Notes under the pieces: generated by a model
Told to the model about the DNA's origin: nothing
Database searches by the model: none
Seen by the model: the letters and a program-made list of their open reading frames with translations, nothing else
Program-made: the position numbers and the translations under genes
Assembly (NCBI GenBank): GCA_029379225.1
Contig: JAQYWR010000002.1
Location: 1 to 64,000 of the forward strand
Direction: 5' to 3'
Source of the DNA: Nostoc sp. S4
Lineage (GTDB): Bacteria; Cyanobacteriota; Cyanobacteriia; Cyanobacteriales; Nostocaceae
Length of the DNA stretch: 64,000 nucleotides
In this document: piece by piece, positions 25,521 through 35,728 of the stretch
Numbering within the stretch: position 1 is the first letter of the stretch
Layout: the number at the start of each line of letters is the position of its first letter

Positions 25521-28500
25521 ATGGTGACAGCATCAGTTAGGCTTCCAGGTTTTCAAGTTCATGAACAAATATATGTCGGCGGCAGAAGCCTTATCTACCG
25601 GGGAATTAGAGAACAAGACTCACATCCTGTGATTCTGAAACTGATGCGGAATGAATATCCCAACTTCAACGAAATCGTCCAGTTTCGTAATCAGTATACT
25701 ATTACTAAAAATCTTGATATTACAGGGATTGTCAAACCATACAGCCTCGAACAATATAGGAATGGCTATGTGTTAGTAATGGAAGATGATGGCAGTATTT
25801 CCTTATCCAGTTATATCAATCAACATACTAGTAAAGAGAAATTTATTTCTTTAGAAGAATTTTTTTCCATTGCCATTACGATTACTAGAACCCTTAGCGA
25901 ACTTCACCGCCAACGGATTATTCACAAGGACATTAAACCTGCTAATATTCTGATTCATCCACAAACTAAACAAGTTAAACTAATTGACTTTTCTATCGCC
26001 TCCCTACTACCACGAGAAACTCAACAGCTACAAAATCCTAATGTTTTAGAAGGAACGTTAGCATATATTTCTCCAGAACAAACTGGAAGAATGAATCGTG
26101 GAATTGACTACCGTACAGATTTCTATTCTTTGGGTGTCAGTTTTTATGAAATGCTAAGTGGACAATTGCCTTTTGAGTCATTAGAGCCAATGGAGTTAGT
26201 CTACTGTCATCTTGCCAAACAACCTATCCCTTTGGAGCAATTTCAAATTCCCCAAGCAGTTTCGGATATTGCGATCAAGTTGATGGCGAAAAACGCCGAA
26301 GACAGATATCAAAGTGCTTCTGGTTTGAAGTATGATTTGGAGTGGTGTTGTTGTCAATGGCAAGAAAAAAGAGCGATCGCTCCCTTGAAACTCGCACAAA
26401 CAGATATTAGCGATCGCTTTTTAATTCCAGAAAAACTCTATGGTCGTCAAAGCGAGGTAGAGACGTTACTAACAGTATTTGACCGAGTTGCAGGAAATAG
26501 AGAACAGATAAATCAAACACGAGCGCCCAGAAGCGAACTAATTCTGATAGCAGGTTTTTCTGGTATTGGCAAAACTGCTGTAGTGAATGAAGTTCATAAG
26601 CCAATTGTTCGGCAGAAAGGGTATTTTATCGAAGGTAAGTTCGACCAGTTTCAACGTAACATTCCCTTCTTTGCCTTTGTACAAGCATTGCAAGATTTAA
26701 TGTTACAACTTATCACCCAAAGCGATACACAAATTGCTCAATGGAAGACTAAAATTCTAGCTGCATTAGGAGATAATGCTCAAGTTATTGTTGACGTAAT
26801 TCCTGAACTGATAAGAATTATTGGCCTACAACCACAAGTGACAGAACTTTTTGGAAATGCGGCTCAAAAACGATTTAATCGCTTATTTCGTAAATTTATT
26901 CAGGTCTTTACCAGCCCAGAACATCCATTAGTGATATTTTTGGATGATTTACAGTGGGCAGATACAGCATCGCTTCGGTTGCTACAGATGTTAATGACTG
27001 AAAAACAAATAAGTCATTTGTTAATAATCGGAGCATACCGAGACAATGAAGTTTCGGACACCCATCCCTTAATGTTGACGTTAGATGAAATTCATAATTC
27101 TCAATATCAAGAGTCAATAACGACTATTACTTTAGCGCCACTTACTACTAAAGATATCAATCATTTATTTGCAGATACCCTTATTTGTACCTCAGCAGAG
27201 GCATTACCACTGACCCAATTAATTTACCAAAAAACACAGGGGAATCCTTTTTTTAGCCTTCAGATGTTAAAAACACTTCATGCAGAAGAACATATTACTT
27301 TTGCTCCTGAGGTTGGCAGGTGGCAATATGATTTGAATCAGGTACAAAATTTGAAACTAACGGATAATGTTGTGGAGTTTATGGTACTGCAATTGCAGAA
27401 GTTACCAGAGGTGACGCAAGATGTCTTGAAGTTAGCAGCTTGTATTGGTAATACATTTGACTTGGCAACTTTGGCAATTGTATATGAAAAATCTTTAGTG
27501 GAAACCGCAGCGGATTTATGGTTAGCTTTAGCTGAAGGACTAATTCTGCCAACAAGTCAAACGTACAAAGTTTTTCAACAATCAAATCAGCAATCTTGTT
27601 TGGAAAACTCAAATCTCCAATCTCAAACTTCATTGGATTTATCATTGCTGAATTCTGATAATTATGTCTACGAATTTCTCCACGATCGCGTGCAACAAGC
27701 AGCTTATATTTTAATTAACGAAGCACAAAAACAAATCACTCATTTGCAGATTGGGCAACTACTTATTCAAAATATTCCTTCGGCAAAACAAGAGGAGCAT
27801 ATTTTTGAAATTGTCAATCACCTAAATATGGGATTACAATTGCTCGCTCAGCCAAACGAACAGCAGCAAGTTGCTCAATTAAATTTGCAAGCAGGACGTA
27901 AAGCCAAAAATTCTACAGCTTATGCCACAGCATCGGAATATTTGGCGATCGCCATGCAATTATTGGCTGATGATAGCTGGATAGAACAGTATGAATTAAC
28001 TTATGCGATTTATAAAGAACGTTCAACAGTTGAATATCTTAACGGCAATTTTGCCCAATCAAATGCACTGATTCAGCAAGCATTAATCCAAGTACAATCA
28101 GCGCTAGACAAAGCTGAATTATATTACTTGTTAATCGTGCAACGTACACTGCAAGCAGATTATTCCCTAGCTATTCAAGCTGGTAAACAAGCTCTATTAC
28201 TTCTAGGTATTAATTTACCAGACGATAATATGCAATCTCTGATTCAGACCAGAATTGTGGGAATTAAAACTAGTTTGCATAACCGTCAAATTGTTTCTCT
28301 TTTAGATTTACCAGAAAATACCAGCCCTATTTACCGTTGTGCTATTCAATTACTGATTAATTTAGATCCACCTAGTTATATTACTTCCGCACTTGATTTG
28401 TATACTTTGGTTACAGTTAAAGCAGTCAATCTATCGATTCAACATGGTAATATTGCCGAATCTGCTAAAGCTTATGCCAATTATGGTTTTATTTTAGGTT

Positions 28501-31070
28501 CTGTTTTCGGAGATTATCGAACAGGATACGAGTTTGGAGTTTTAGCTGCCAAAACAGCCGAACGATTTCACCATAAAGGTCAAAAGTGTCAGGTGAATTT
28601 GTTATTGGGCAGTTGGTTAAATAATTGGATGAAATCGGCTCATTTAGCTGTTTCCATCAACAATGCTGGATATGAAGCAGGACTAGAATCTGGAGAATTA
28701 CAATTTGCTGGTTATAATCTTTTTGGGAATATATGCAATCAATTTTTCCAAGGGATTCATCTCAATCGGATTCGTCTGGATATTGAGAAATTTTTTCCCT
28801 TTGCTCGACAAACGCAAAACACCCTGTTATTTGAGATTTTGCTGGAAGTACAACAGGTAATAGATAATTTAGTTGGAAATTGCAATTATCAATATTCTCC
28901 AGAACGACATCATCTGTGTCAGACACCAATGGCATTGGCAATTGGCCACATTTTGCAAGCGCAATTAGCTTATTTACAACAACAGTATCAGGTTGCCTTG
29001 CAGGAAATAACCGAAGCAGAATCTTATCTGCCAGCAATTTTAGGCTTTACAACCTCAGCTAGTTATCCCTTTTACCATGCTCTAATTTTAGCGGCTCTTT
29101 ATCTCCAAGCCCCGCCGGAAATACAACGCCAATATTGGAAAAGTTTAATTATCCATCAAAACCAGATGAGAATCTGGGCAAATTATTGTCCAGAGAACTT
29201 TGAGCATCGATATCTATTGATGAAAGCAGAGATTGCTCGGATTAGTAACCAAGAATTAGAGGCAATGGATTTTTACGATCGCGCGATCGCTTCTGCTCAA
29301 GCTCATGGATTTACCCAAAATGTCGCCTTAGCAAATCAATTGGCAGCGAAGTTTTGGCTAACTAAAGGTAAAACAAACATTGCTCAACTCTATTTTGCTA
29401 AGGCGGCGAGTGCCTACGAGCAATGGGGAGCGATAGCACAAGTCAAATGTTTAGAAGCACATTACCCGCAATTTTTCTTAGAAAATCATGCTTTATCCCA
29501 ATCAGAATTAACATATCATCAACAAACCACCATCTCTAAGAATAAGCACAATCTTTTAGAAAAATTAGACTTTGCAGCATTTTTGAAAGCCTCACAAGCT
29601 ATGGCTGGAGAAATTCAACTCGAACAACTCCTTTCAACTTTGATGCAAGTCATGCTAGAGAATGCTGGAGCAGAAAAATGCGTACTTTTGTTGCTCAAAA
29701 ACCAGTTAGAGATAGTGGCGGTAGCTAGCTTTCGTAAAGGAAAAGTTTTCTCTCAAACAGCTGTCTGTGAGTCAACCATACCCCTAGAACAAAGCCAGGA
29801 TGTACCACTCACTGTTATTAACTATGTCAAGCGCACGTTAGAACCTTTGGTAATTGATGATATTGCTACACAATCTCGATTTAGCGCTGATTCATACATT
29901 ATTAAATACCAACCGAGAAGCGTGTTGTGTACTCCAATGATTAATCAAGGTGAGTGGATCGGGTTGCTTTATTTAGAAAATCAATTGACAGCCAAAGCTT
30001 TCACACACGATCGCTTAGAAGTTGTGCAACTGTTGACAAGTCAAGCTGCTATATCCCTAAAAAATGCCCAACTCTACACTGATTTATCGAAAACCACAGC
30101 AGAACTTAAACAAGCAAACACTCAATTAGCAGACTATTCCCACACTCTAGAAGAAAAGGTAGCAGAGCGTACATCCCAATTAAATACTAAAACTCAACAA
30201 TTAGAAGAAGCATTCAAAAACTTACAAACTACTCAAGCACAACTAATTCAAAATGAAAAAATGTCCTCCCTTGGACAACTAGTAGCAGGTATTGCTCATG
30301 AAATAAATAACCCTATCAGCTTTATCTACGGTAATCTCACGCCAGCTACTGAATACATTGATGATTTAATGCACGTCTTGCAATGCTATCGTCAACACTA
30401 TCCAAATCCCACACCACAACTGCAAGCTGAAATTGCCAATATTGAACTCGATTTCATCACCGAAGACTTGCACAAGCTTCTCAATTCGATGCAAGTAGGT
30501 GCAGAAAGAATTCGAGATATTGTGATGTCGCTGCGAAATTTTTCCCGTTTAGATGAAGCAGACATTAAAGCTGTTGATATTCATCAAGGTCTTGATAGCA
30601 CGTTAATGATTCTGCAAAATCGTCTCCAGGCAAAACCAGAACGTCCGGAAATTACTGTCATTAAACAATACGCTCAACTTCCGCACATTGAATGTTATGC
30701 TGGGCAACTCAATCAAGTATTTTTGAATCTACTAATGAATGCAATTGATGCTTTAGAAAATTCAATGAGTAGTGGCAAAGTGTCTCAAAGTTTATGCATT
30801 TATATCTCAACAATTATTTCGGAACTTCATCAAATAAAAATTAGCATTTCCGATAATGGTATTGGGATTAATGACAATATCAAGCCTTATTTATTTAATC
30901 CTTTCTTTACAACTAAACCAGTAGGTCAAGGTACAGGTTTAGGATTATCCATCAGTTACCAAATCATTGTAGAGCAGCATCAAGGTAATTTGGAGTGTCA
31001 ATCAACATTTGGGGAAGGGGCAAAGTTCATTATTACGTTGCCAATCAAACATCATAAATTTAATATGTAA
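25521..31070 (+). CDS. Trifunctional Ser/Thr kinase - AAA ATPase - GAF - sensor histidine kinase (paralogue)
   Basis: About 1849 residues from ATG 25521; a GTG at 25506 would add five. Same plan as the 18494 gene: kinase with HKDIKPANILIH, DFS and SPEQTGRMNRG; NTPase with GFSGIGKTAVVNEVHKPIV; TPR-like middle; GAF (about 1370-1520, with SVLCTPMINQGEWIGLLYLE), but only one GAF; a coiled-coil LEEKVAERTSQL linker; HisKA His in GIAHEINNPISFI; HATPase GTGLGLSISYQI. The two are similar over most of their length, so they are a tandem duplication or a duplicated family. Output partner unknown. Confidence 0.95.
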   Translation: MVTASVRLPGFQVHEQIYVGGRSLIYRGIREQDSHPVILKLMRNEYPNFNEIVQFRNQYTITKNLDITGIVKPYSLEQYRNGYVLVMEDDGSISLSSYINQHTSKEKFISLEEFFSIAITITRTLSELHRQRIIHKDIKPANILIHPQTKQVKLIDFSIASLLPRETQQLQNPNVLEGTLAYISPEQTGRMNRGIDYRTDFYSLGVSFYEMLSGQLPFESLEPMELVYCHLAKQPIPLEQFQIPQAVSDIAIKLMAKNAEDRYQSASGLKYDLEWCCCQWQEKRAIAPLKLAQTDISDRFLIPEKLYGRQSEVETLLTVFDRVAGNREQINQTRAPRSELILIAGFSGIGKTAVVNEVHKPIVRQKGYFIEGKFDQFQRNIPFFAFVQALQDLMLQLITQSDTQIAQWKTKILAALGDNAQVIVDVIPELIRIIGLQPQVTELFGNAAQKRFNRLFRKFIQVFTSPEHPLVIFLDDLQWADTASLRLLQMLMTEKQISHLLIIGAYRDNEVSDTHPLMLTLDEIHNSQYQESITTITLAPLTTKDINHLFADTLICTSAEALPLTQLIYQKTQGNPFFSLQMLKTLHAEEHITFAPEVGRWQYDLNQVQNLKLTDNVVEFMVLQLQKLPEVTQDVLKLAACIGNTFDLATLAIVYEKSLVETAADLWLALAEGLILPTSQTYKVFQQSNQQSCLENSNLQSQTSLDLSLLNSDNYVYEFLHDRVQQAAYILINEAQKQITHLQIGQLLIQNIPSAKQEEHIFEIVNHLNMGLQLLAQPNEQQQVAQLNLQAGRKAKNSTAYATASEYLAIAMQLLADDSWIEQYELTYAIYKERSTVEYLNGNFAQSNALIQQALIQVQSALDKAELYYLLIVQRTLQADYSLAIQAGKQALLLLGINLPDDNMQSLIQTRIVGIKTSLHNRQIVSLLDLPENTSPIYRCAIQLLINLDPPSYITSALDLYTLVTVKAVNLSIQHGNIAESAKAYANYGFILGSVFGDYRTGYEFGVLAAKTAERFHHKGQKCQVNLLLGSWLNNWMKSAHLAVSINNAGYEAGLESGELQFAGYNLFGNICNQFFQGIHLNRIRLDIEKFFPFARQTQNTLLFEILLEVQQVIDNLVGNCNYQYSPERHHLCQTPMALAIGHILQAQLAYLQQQYQVALQEITEAESYLPAILGFTTSASYPFYHALILAALYLQAPPEIQRQYWKSLIIHQNQMRIWANYCPENFEHRYLLMKAEIARISNQELEAMDFYDRAIASAQAHGFTQNVALANQLAAKFWLTKGKTNIAQLYFAKAASAYEQWGAIAQVKCLEAHYPQFFLENHALSQSELTYHQQTTISKNKHNLLEKLDFAAFLKASQAMAGEIQLEQLLSTLMQVMLENAGAEKCVLLLLKNQLEIVAVASFRKGKVFSQTAVCESTIPLEQSQDVPLTVINYVKRTLEPLVIDDIATQSRFSADSYIIKYQPRSVLCTPMINQGEWIGLLYLENQLTAKAFTHDRLEVVQLLTSQAAISLKNAQLYTDLSKTTAELKQANTQLADYSHTLEEKVAERTSQLNTKTQQLEEAFKNLQTTQAQLIQNEKMSSLGQLVAGIAHEINNPISFIYGNLTPATEYIDDLMHVLQCYRQHYPNPTPQLQAEIANIELDFITEDLHKLLNSMQVGAERIRDIVMSLRNFSRLDEADIKAVDIHQGLDSTLMILQNRLQAKPERPEITVIKQYAQLPHIECYAGQLNQVFLNLLMNAIDALENSMSSGKVSQSLCIYISTIISELHQIKISISDNGIGINDNIKPYLFNPFFTTKPVGQGTGLGLSISYQIIVEQHQGNLECQSTFGEGAKFIITLPIKHHKFNM

Positions 31071-31308
31071 TGAATTAAGCTGCCCTTGCATCTAAATTGC
31101 ACATCTTTTCGTATTGGCTGTTGACGGTTGACAATTAAGGGTCAACAATTAACGAAGTTAGGAAGTAATATCATGTTTAGCAAATTACTTATGATATGTG
31201 ATTGCTTCACTTTGTTCGCAATGACAACTGTTTAACCAGACATGATATAAGTGTGCAATTTAAAAGTCAATACAGTTCGTATCCCTCACTCCCCACTCAG
31301 CACTTCTT

Positions 31309-32481
31309 ATGCAACCTCGACAAACCATCATTGAAATATTTTCTACTTTTGTGCAATTTGCTGGCGATCGCTTTAGTCATTGGGCGATAGAATCAAGTTT
31401 GCGTCGCAGTATCCAAAGTTGTGTCAACCAGACGCCACAAGAAAGTTCGGAATATTTTTGGGCACTTTATTGGTATAAGTTTTGGCAGCTTCCCGAAACT
31501 GAGGTACTGGCTAGACAACATCTCACAGCTTATTTACAAGAACCTTGTTATTGGGCATCTCAAAAAACAGCGACTAATTTTGCCAGCACTCAGTATAAAT
31601 TATCAGACTGTTTTCAGATTGCGATCGCCCAAGTTGATAAAATCCTCAAAGGTTTTAATCCCAATCAAGGTTTTTCTTTAAAAAACTATGCCAACGCCAT
31701 TTTTAGCGGTGCTATCCGCGATACTTTACGTCAAAATAGCGAAGTTGATATCTGTACAGACTGGGGACTGTTGCGGAAAATCACTAAAAAGTTTTTGGTA
31801 GAATCCTTGCAAAATGCTGGTTTATCTCCAGAGGATATTAATGCTTATATTCTGGCTTGGGAATCTTTTAAAACCTTGTATATTCCTCCGAAAACTGGGA
31901 CTTCTCGCCAACTGTCTCGACCCAACGATGCAATTTGGCAAGCAATTGCTAAAGCTTATACTTTACAAAGTAGTCAACAAGTCAATACTCAAACTCTAGA
32001 AAAATGGCTGCTCAATTGTGCTAAAGCTGTACGCAAATATCGTTATCCAACACCGGAGTCTCTAAATATCCCCAAAGGTAGCGATGATTCTTGGGAGTGG
32101 TTAGATAATCTCCCAGGAAGCCAACAAGAATCTCTGATTAATGAAATTGTCGCCCAAGAAGAAGAACAAACAAGAATTTCTCAGCAAACTGAGATTAACA
32201 AAGCTTTAGTAATGGCGATCGCTCAACTTGAACCGCAATTACAAGAAATTATAAAACTTTACTACGGCGAACAACTCACTCAAGACAAAATTGCCAAACA
32301 ATTACAAATGCAGCAATATACAGTCTCCCGGCGATTAAAAAAAGCCCAAGAAGCTTTATTGCGGTCTTTAGCTAACTGGAGTCGAGATAATTTGCATATT
32401 ACTGTAACATCAGACCTACTCAAAAGTATAAATACAGTTATGGAAGAATGGCTGATAAATTACTGGGGACTGGGGAAATAA
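31309..32481 (+). CDS. Sigma-70-like RNA polymerase sigma factor, diverged
   Basis: 390 residues. Seen: a C-terminal region-4-like helix-turn-helix, QEIIKLYYGEQLTQDKIAKQ followed by LQMQQYTVSRRLKKAQEALL. The N-terminal and middle parts (GFSLKNYANAIFSGAIRDTL) resemble region 2 only weakly. Known: filamentous cyanobacteria carry such long, diverged sigma-like proteins, often next to a DUF1822 gene, as here. Inferred to direct a specific regulon; the DUF1822 partner might act with it. It overlaps the start of a G/A-rich repeat tract, and no anti-sigma factor is obvious. Confidence 0.75.
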   Translation: MQPRQTIIEIFSTFVQFAGDRFSHWAIESSLRRSIQSCVNQTPQESSEYFWALYWYKFWQLPETEVLARQHLTAYLQEPCYWASQKTATNFASTQYKLSDCFQIAIAQVDKILKGFNPNQGFSLKNYANAIFSGAIRDTLRQNSEVDICTDWGLLRKITKKFLVESLQNAGLSPEDINAYILAWESFKTLYIPPKTGTSRQLSRPNDAIWQAIAKAYTLQSSQQVNTQTLEKWLLNCAKAVRKYRYPTPESLNIPKGSDDSWEWLDNLPGSQQESLINEIVAQEEEQTRISQQTEINKALVMAIAQLEPQLQEIIKLYYGEQLTQDKIAKQLQMQQYTVSRRLKKAQEALLRSLANWSRDNLHITVTSDLLKSINTVMEEWLINYWGLGK

Positions 32482-32696
32482 AGGATGGAAAGATGAGGAG
32501 GAAAAGGAGGTGTGGGGGGTATGGGAGGAAAAGGAGGTGTGGGGGGTGTGGGAGGATGGGAAACAAATCTTTCCCCCCTCTCTCCCCTCTCTCCCCACAC
32601 TCCCCACACTCCCCACACTCCCCACACTCCCCACACTCCCCCCTCTCTCCCCACACTCCCCCATCCCCCCCAATCCCGATTCCCGGAGTAACCACC
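32482..32696. repeat. Purine-rich then pyrimidine-rich repeat tract with 9-bp tandem units
   Basis: First half is G/A-rich with AGGAAAAGGAGGTGTGGGG twice; second half is C/T-rich with five perfect CCCCACACT units (32593-32637) and one more at 32649-32657. The halves are partly complementary (GTGTGGGG with CCCCACAC), so the transcript can fold into a long hairpin between the sigma-like and DUF1822 genes. Reading frames cross it only as Ser-Pro-His or Trp-Gly-Val repeats. Confidence 0.85.
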
Positions 32697-33872
32697 ATGA
32701 CTGCTGAGACCACCGTATTTACTTTTGCTAATCCAACAGACCTGATCTTAGAAATTCCCACCGCTACCCAAAATTATGCAGATGCTCGCAGTCAATCTTT
32801 TTCTAACCCGACTTCTGGCTATCAAGGTTATATTAATGAACTTTGCCTGGGTGCTGTCTTGCAGTGGTTACAAGAGGATTTCACACCGCAAGCAAAGGTC
32901 TGGCCAACTACCACCGTCTTATCCAGTTTTTGGGAACTAGTAAATGGAACGGCAATTACGTTAGACACAACTCGATTTATTCTGGTTCCGAGTGAAACAA
33001 TAGATTTAAGTGAATTACGAGTACCGCAAGAATGGGTCGATATTCCCGGTTGGATAGGTGATTATTATTTAGCCGTGCAGGTAGAACCAGATGAAAGCTA
33101 TGTAAGAATTTGGGGTTACTGCACCCATGCACAACTCAAAGCTAGAGGAAGTTACGATCCAGGCGATCGCACTTATTCTCTTGATGCTAATGATATCATT
33201 AATGACATCAGCATTTTAGCCGTGGCGCGGCAACTTTGCCCAGAAGAACCAACACGTAGCGCTATTCAAGAGATAAGCACTTTACCACAACCACAAGCAC
33301 AAAACCTAATTGCCCGTCTGGGAAATCCGGAAATACTTACACCCAGACTCACTATTCCTTTTCAACTATGGGCGGGATTAATTGCACACCCTGGTTGGCG
33401 CAAAAGCTTATATCAACGCCGCTTGGGACTACCAGAACAGTGGTCAGTTATTCAATGGTTGCAAAGTGGTGTTTCCCAAGTTGGCGAAGCTGTTGGTTGG
33501 GGAAGCTTTGATTTACAAGTTAGTGAAGCTGGGGCGCGGGGTGTCGAACAAACGCCACCGCAGACGATTATATCTCGTCAGTTGGCGATTGCAGGTCAAA
33601 TCTACGAACTGCTGATTACACCCCAAGGCGAACCAGATGCAACTATTTGGCGCTTTGAGTTACGTAACTTGACTGTGGGTGGAGTCATCCCTGGTGGTTT
33701 TAAACTCCGACTCCTGACTGAAGATTTACAGCCCTTCCCCAACAACGAAGATATTGCTATAACTGCCGTAGAACAACTTTACGTAGAGGTTGCCTTGGAA
33801 CCAACAGAAGGCATAGTCTGGGAAATAGAACCTCTTCCCGAAAACTATGACCGAGAAATACTCAGATTTTAA
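32697..33872 (+). CDS. DUF1822 family protein
   Basis: 391 residues from ATG 32697, which has GGAG upstream; an upstream in-frame extension would translate the repeat tract and is not credible. Seen: YINELCLGAVLQWLQEDF, SFWELVNGTAI, EWVDIPGWIGDYYLAVQV, RIWGYCTHAQLK and PFQLWAGLIAHPGW, all typical of DUF1822. Known: cyanobacterial family of unknown function, soluble, often encoded after sigma-factor-like or kinase genes. The pairing with the diverged sigma factor suggests a shared regulatory task; this is inference. Confidence 0.85.
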   Translation: MTAETTVFTFANPTDLILEIPTATQNYADARSQSFSNPTSGYQGYINELCLGAVLQWLQEDFTPQAKVWPTTTVLSSFWELVNGTAITLDTTRFILVPSETIDLSELRVPQEWVDIPGWIGDYYLAVQVEPDESYVRIWGYCTHAQLKARGSYDPGDRTYSLDANDIINDISILAVARQLCPEEPTRSAIQEISTLPQPQAQNLIARLGNPEILTPRLTIPFQLWAGLIAHPGWRKSLYQRRLGLPEQWSVIQWLQSGVSQVGEAVGWGSFDLQVSEAGARGVEQTPPQTIISRQLAIAGQIYELLITPQGEPDATIWRFELRNLTVGGVIPGGFKLRLLTEDLQPFPNNEDIAITAVEQLYVEVALEPTEGIVWEIEPLPENYDREILRF

Positions 33873-33944
33873 GCTATTGTTTGGCTATTTTATTAGTAGT
33901 AAAGTGGAGAATTATCCGCTAATTCCACCTAAACATAAAAAGCC

Positions 33945-34412
33945 ATGAGAGAAAAACCTAAACAACAAATGCGTATATGGGCGATGTTGTGTCACCTCTC
34001 GGCTTTATTGGCATGGATATTAGTGTTGTTTTTGGTATTTATTGGTATACCTTTATATTTGCCCCTGAATCTGTTACCTCCACTCGTGATTTGGCAATTC
34101 CAAAAAGTCAAATATCCTTGGATTGATTTACAAGGTAAAGAATCTTTAAATTTTCAAATTTCTTTGACATTTTATACATTGATTTTCATAATCATCTGTT
34201 TGTTTTTTGTGTTAACCAGCTTGAGTCTGGCAGTAACTACTAATAGTAAAGTTAATCAAGTAGAAATAACATTAGATAGTTTATTAATTGTAATAATGTG
34301 CTTAATTTCATTAATCCTATTAATACAATCATTTTTAGTGAGTTTTGCTGCTATAAAAGCTTACAATGGCGAGTATTATCGTTATCCTTTGACAATTAGA
34401 GTATTACGATAA
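33945..34412 (+). CDS. DUF4870 family membrane protein
   Basis: 155 residues with four hydrophobic segments (about 18-40, 41-58, 70-100 and 115-140). Seen: MRIWAMLCHLSALLAWILVL and PLVIWQFQKVKYPWIDLQGK then ESLNFQIS, the DUF4870 signature, and a C-terminal FAAIKAYNGEYYRYPLTIR. Known: small inner-membrane proteins of unknown function, common in bacteria. Follows the DUF1822 gene by 72 bases on the same strand; cotranscription is possible. Confidence 0.85.
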   Translation: MREKPKQQMRIWAMLCHLSALLAWILVLFLVFIGIPLYLPLNLLPPLVIWQFQKVKYPWIDLQGKESLNFQISLTFYTLIFIIICLFFVLTSLSLAVTTNSKVNQVEITLDSLLIVIMCLISLILLIQSFLVSFAAIKAYNGEYYRYPLTIRVLR

Positions 34413-34802
34413 TAAATGATTAATTCTCTGTTATTGAGTATCTACAATTTTCCAAAAAGATTAAACATTTATATCTTTATTGTTAACTTCAGGTAAAATT
34501 ATAGTATAACTTAGCTTGAGCTAAAAAAATTTTCTCAAATATTAGACATTAAACTCTTCGCTGGAAAACCTACTCAGACTATGTTCTCAATAAGTCTCCT
34601 ATAATGATAATAGAGCGAATTTGAGAGAAACAGAAGTACATATTCTAAGTCTCAAAAGCAAGTATAAAGCCTGCTTTCTTTGTGACTTATGCTGTATCTG
34701 GTTATTTTTTTGAGGTTTTCATCGTTTTGTAATGAAGCTTGAAATACTATAGAATAAGGATAACCAAAGAAAACAATTTTATTATACACTAAGATAATTT
34801 TT
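34413..34802. other. AT-rich intergenic region, no gene seen
   Basis: 390 bases with no convincing frame. Contains promoter-like TATAATGATAAT near 34600. It precedes an unusually AT-rich glycosyltransferase gene and may be part of the same transferred block. Confidence 0.4.
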
Positions 34803-35714
34803 ATGAGAATAGCATATATAATTTTGGCACATAATCATCCTGAACAATTGAGGCGTCTTATTTCTAAGTTAAATACAGATAATGTTTCATTTTTTATACA
34901 TATAGATAAAAAAACAGATAGTCAAATATATTCTCAAATATTTGCTTATTTAAAAAATTTTTCCAATGTATTTTTTATCAAAAGATATAATTCAGCATGG
35001 GGAAGTTTTAATGCTGTTAGAGCTAGTCTTGAAGGAATAAAGTCAATAGTCGAAACAGGTACTTACTTTGATTATGTTATTCACTTGTCTGGGCAAGATT
35101 ATTTAATAAAATCAACAAGTGAAATATGTAACTTTCTCCAAGAAAATAAAGGAAAAGAATTTATAGAATATTTTCCGCTACCTCACAGTAAATGGAAAAA
35201 AGGAGGCTTTAGAAGAATAGAATATTGGTACATTCGTTGGCATGATGAAGATTATTTTATTCCAGAAGAACGTGAATTTAAATCCCCAATTGGATCTTTA
35301 TTATATTCATTATTGATTTTGCTTTTACCTAAAAAACGCAAACTTCCTGAAGGCTTTGCTTTTTATGGAGGGTCTGCATTTTGGTGTTTAACCGGAGAAT
35401 GTGTAAAGTATATAAATGATTTTGTGAAACAAAACCCGAAGTTTGTTAATCGCTTTAATTACACTTCACTGGCAGATGAGCTATTTTACCAAATAATTAT
35501 TTTAAATTCCCCTTTTAAAGATAAAGTAGTTAACGATAACATGAGATATATAGATTGGGGTGATGACGTTGAAGTATATCATCCAAGAGTTTTAGATAAA
35601 AGTGATTTTGAAAAAATCAGGCAATCAGAAAAATTATTCGCTAGGAAGTTTGATACAAGTAAAGACTCGGATATATTAGATATGATAGATGAAATGATTT
35701 TATTAAATAAATAG
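34803..35714 (+). CDS. GT14 core-2/I-branching N-acetylglucosaminyltransferase-like protein
   Basis: 303 residues. Seen: MRIAYIILAHNHPEQLRRLI, FFIHIDKKTDS, YVIHLSGQDYLIKS, EYFPLPHSKWKKGGFRRIEYWY and SAFWCLTGECVKYINDFVK, the layout of bacterial GT14 (branch) enzymes. Known: these add beta-1,6-linked sugars to exopolysaccharide or glycan side chains; bacterial substrates are mostly unknown. Odd: the gene and upstream spacer are much more AT-rich than neighbours, with A/T third positions, suggesting recent transfer. It precedes a Gfo/Idh/MocA gene by 14 bases, so the two may act together on a surface sugar. Confidence 0.85.
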   Translation: MRIAYIILAHNHPEQLRRLISKLNTDNVSFFIHIDKKTDSQIYSQIFAYLKNFSNVFFIKRYNSAWGSFNAVRASLEGIKSIVETGTYFDYVIHLSGQDYLIKSTSEICNFLQENKGKEFIEYFPLPHSKWKKGGFRRIEYWYIRWHDEDYFIPEEREFKSPIGSLLYSLLILLLPKKRKLPEGFAFYGGSAFWCLTGECVKYINDFVKQNPKFVNRFNYTSLADELFYQIIILNSPFKDKVVNDNMRYIDWGDDVEVYHPRVLDKSDFEKIRQSEKLFARKFDTSKDSDILDMIDEMILLNK

Positions 35715-35728
35715 TAATTTGTAGAAGT

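Noticed and set aside
32448-32696. N-terminal extension of the DUF1822 gene through the repeat tract
   Set aside because: It would encode Ser-Pro-His repeats; the ATG at 32697 has a GGAG motif and matches the family start.
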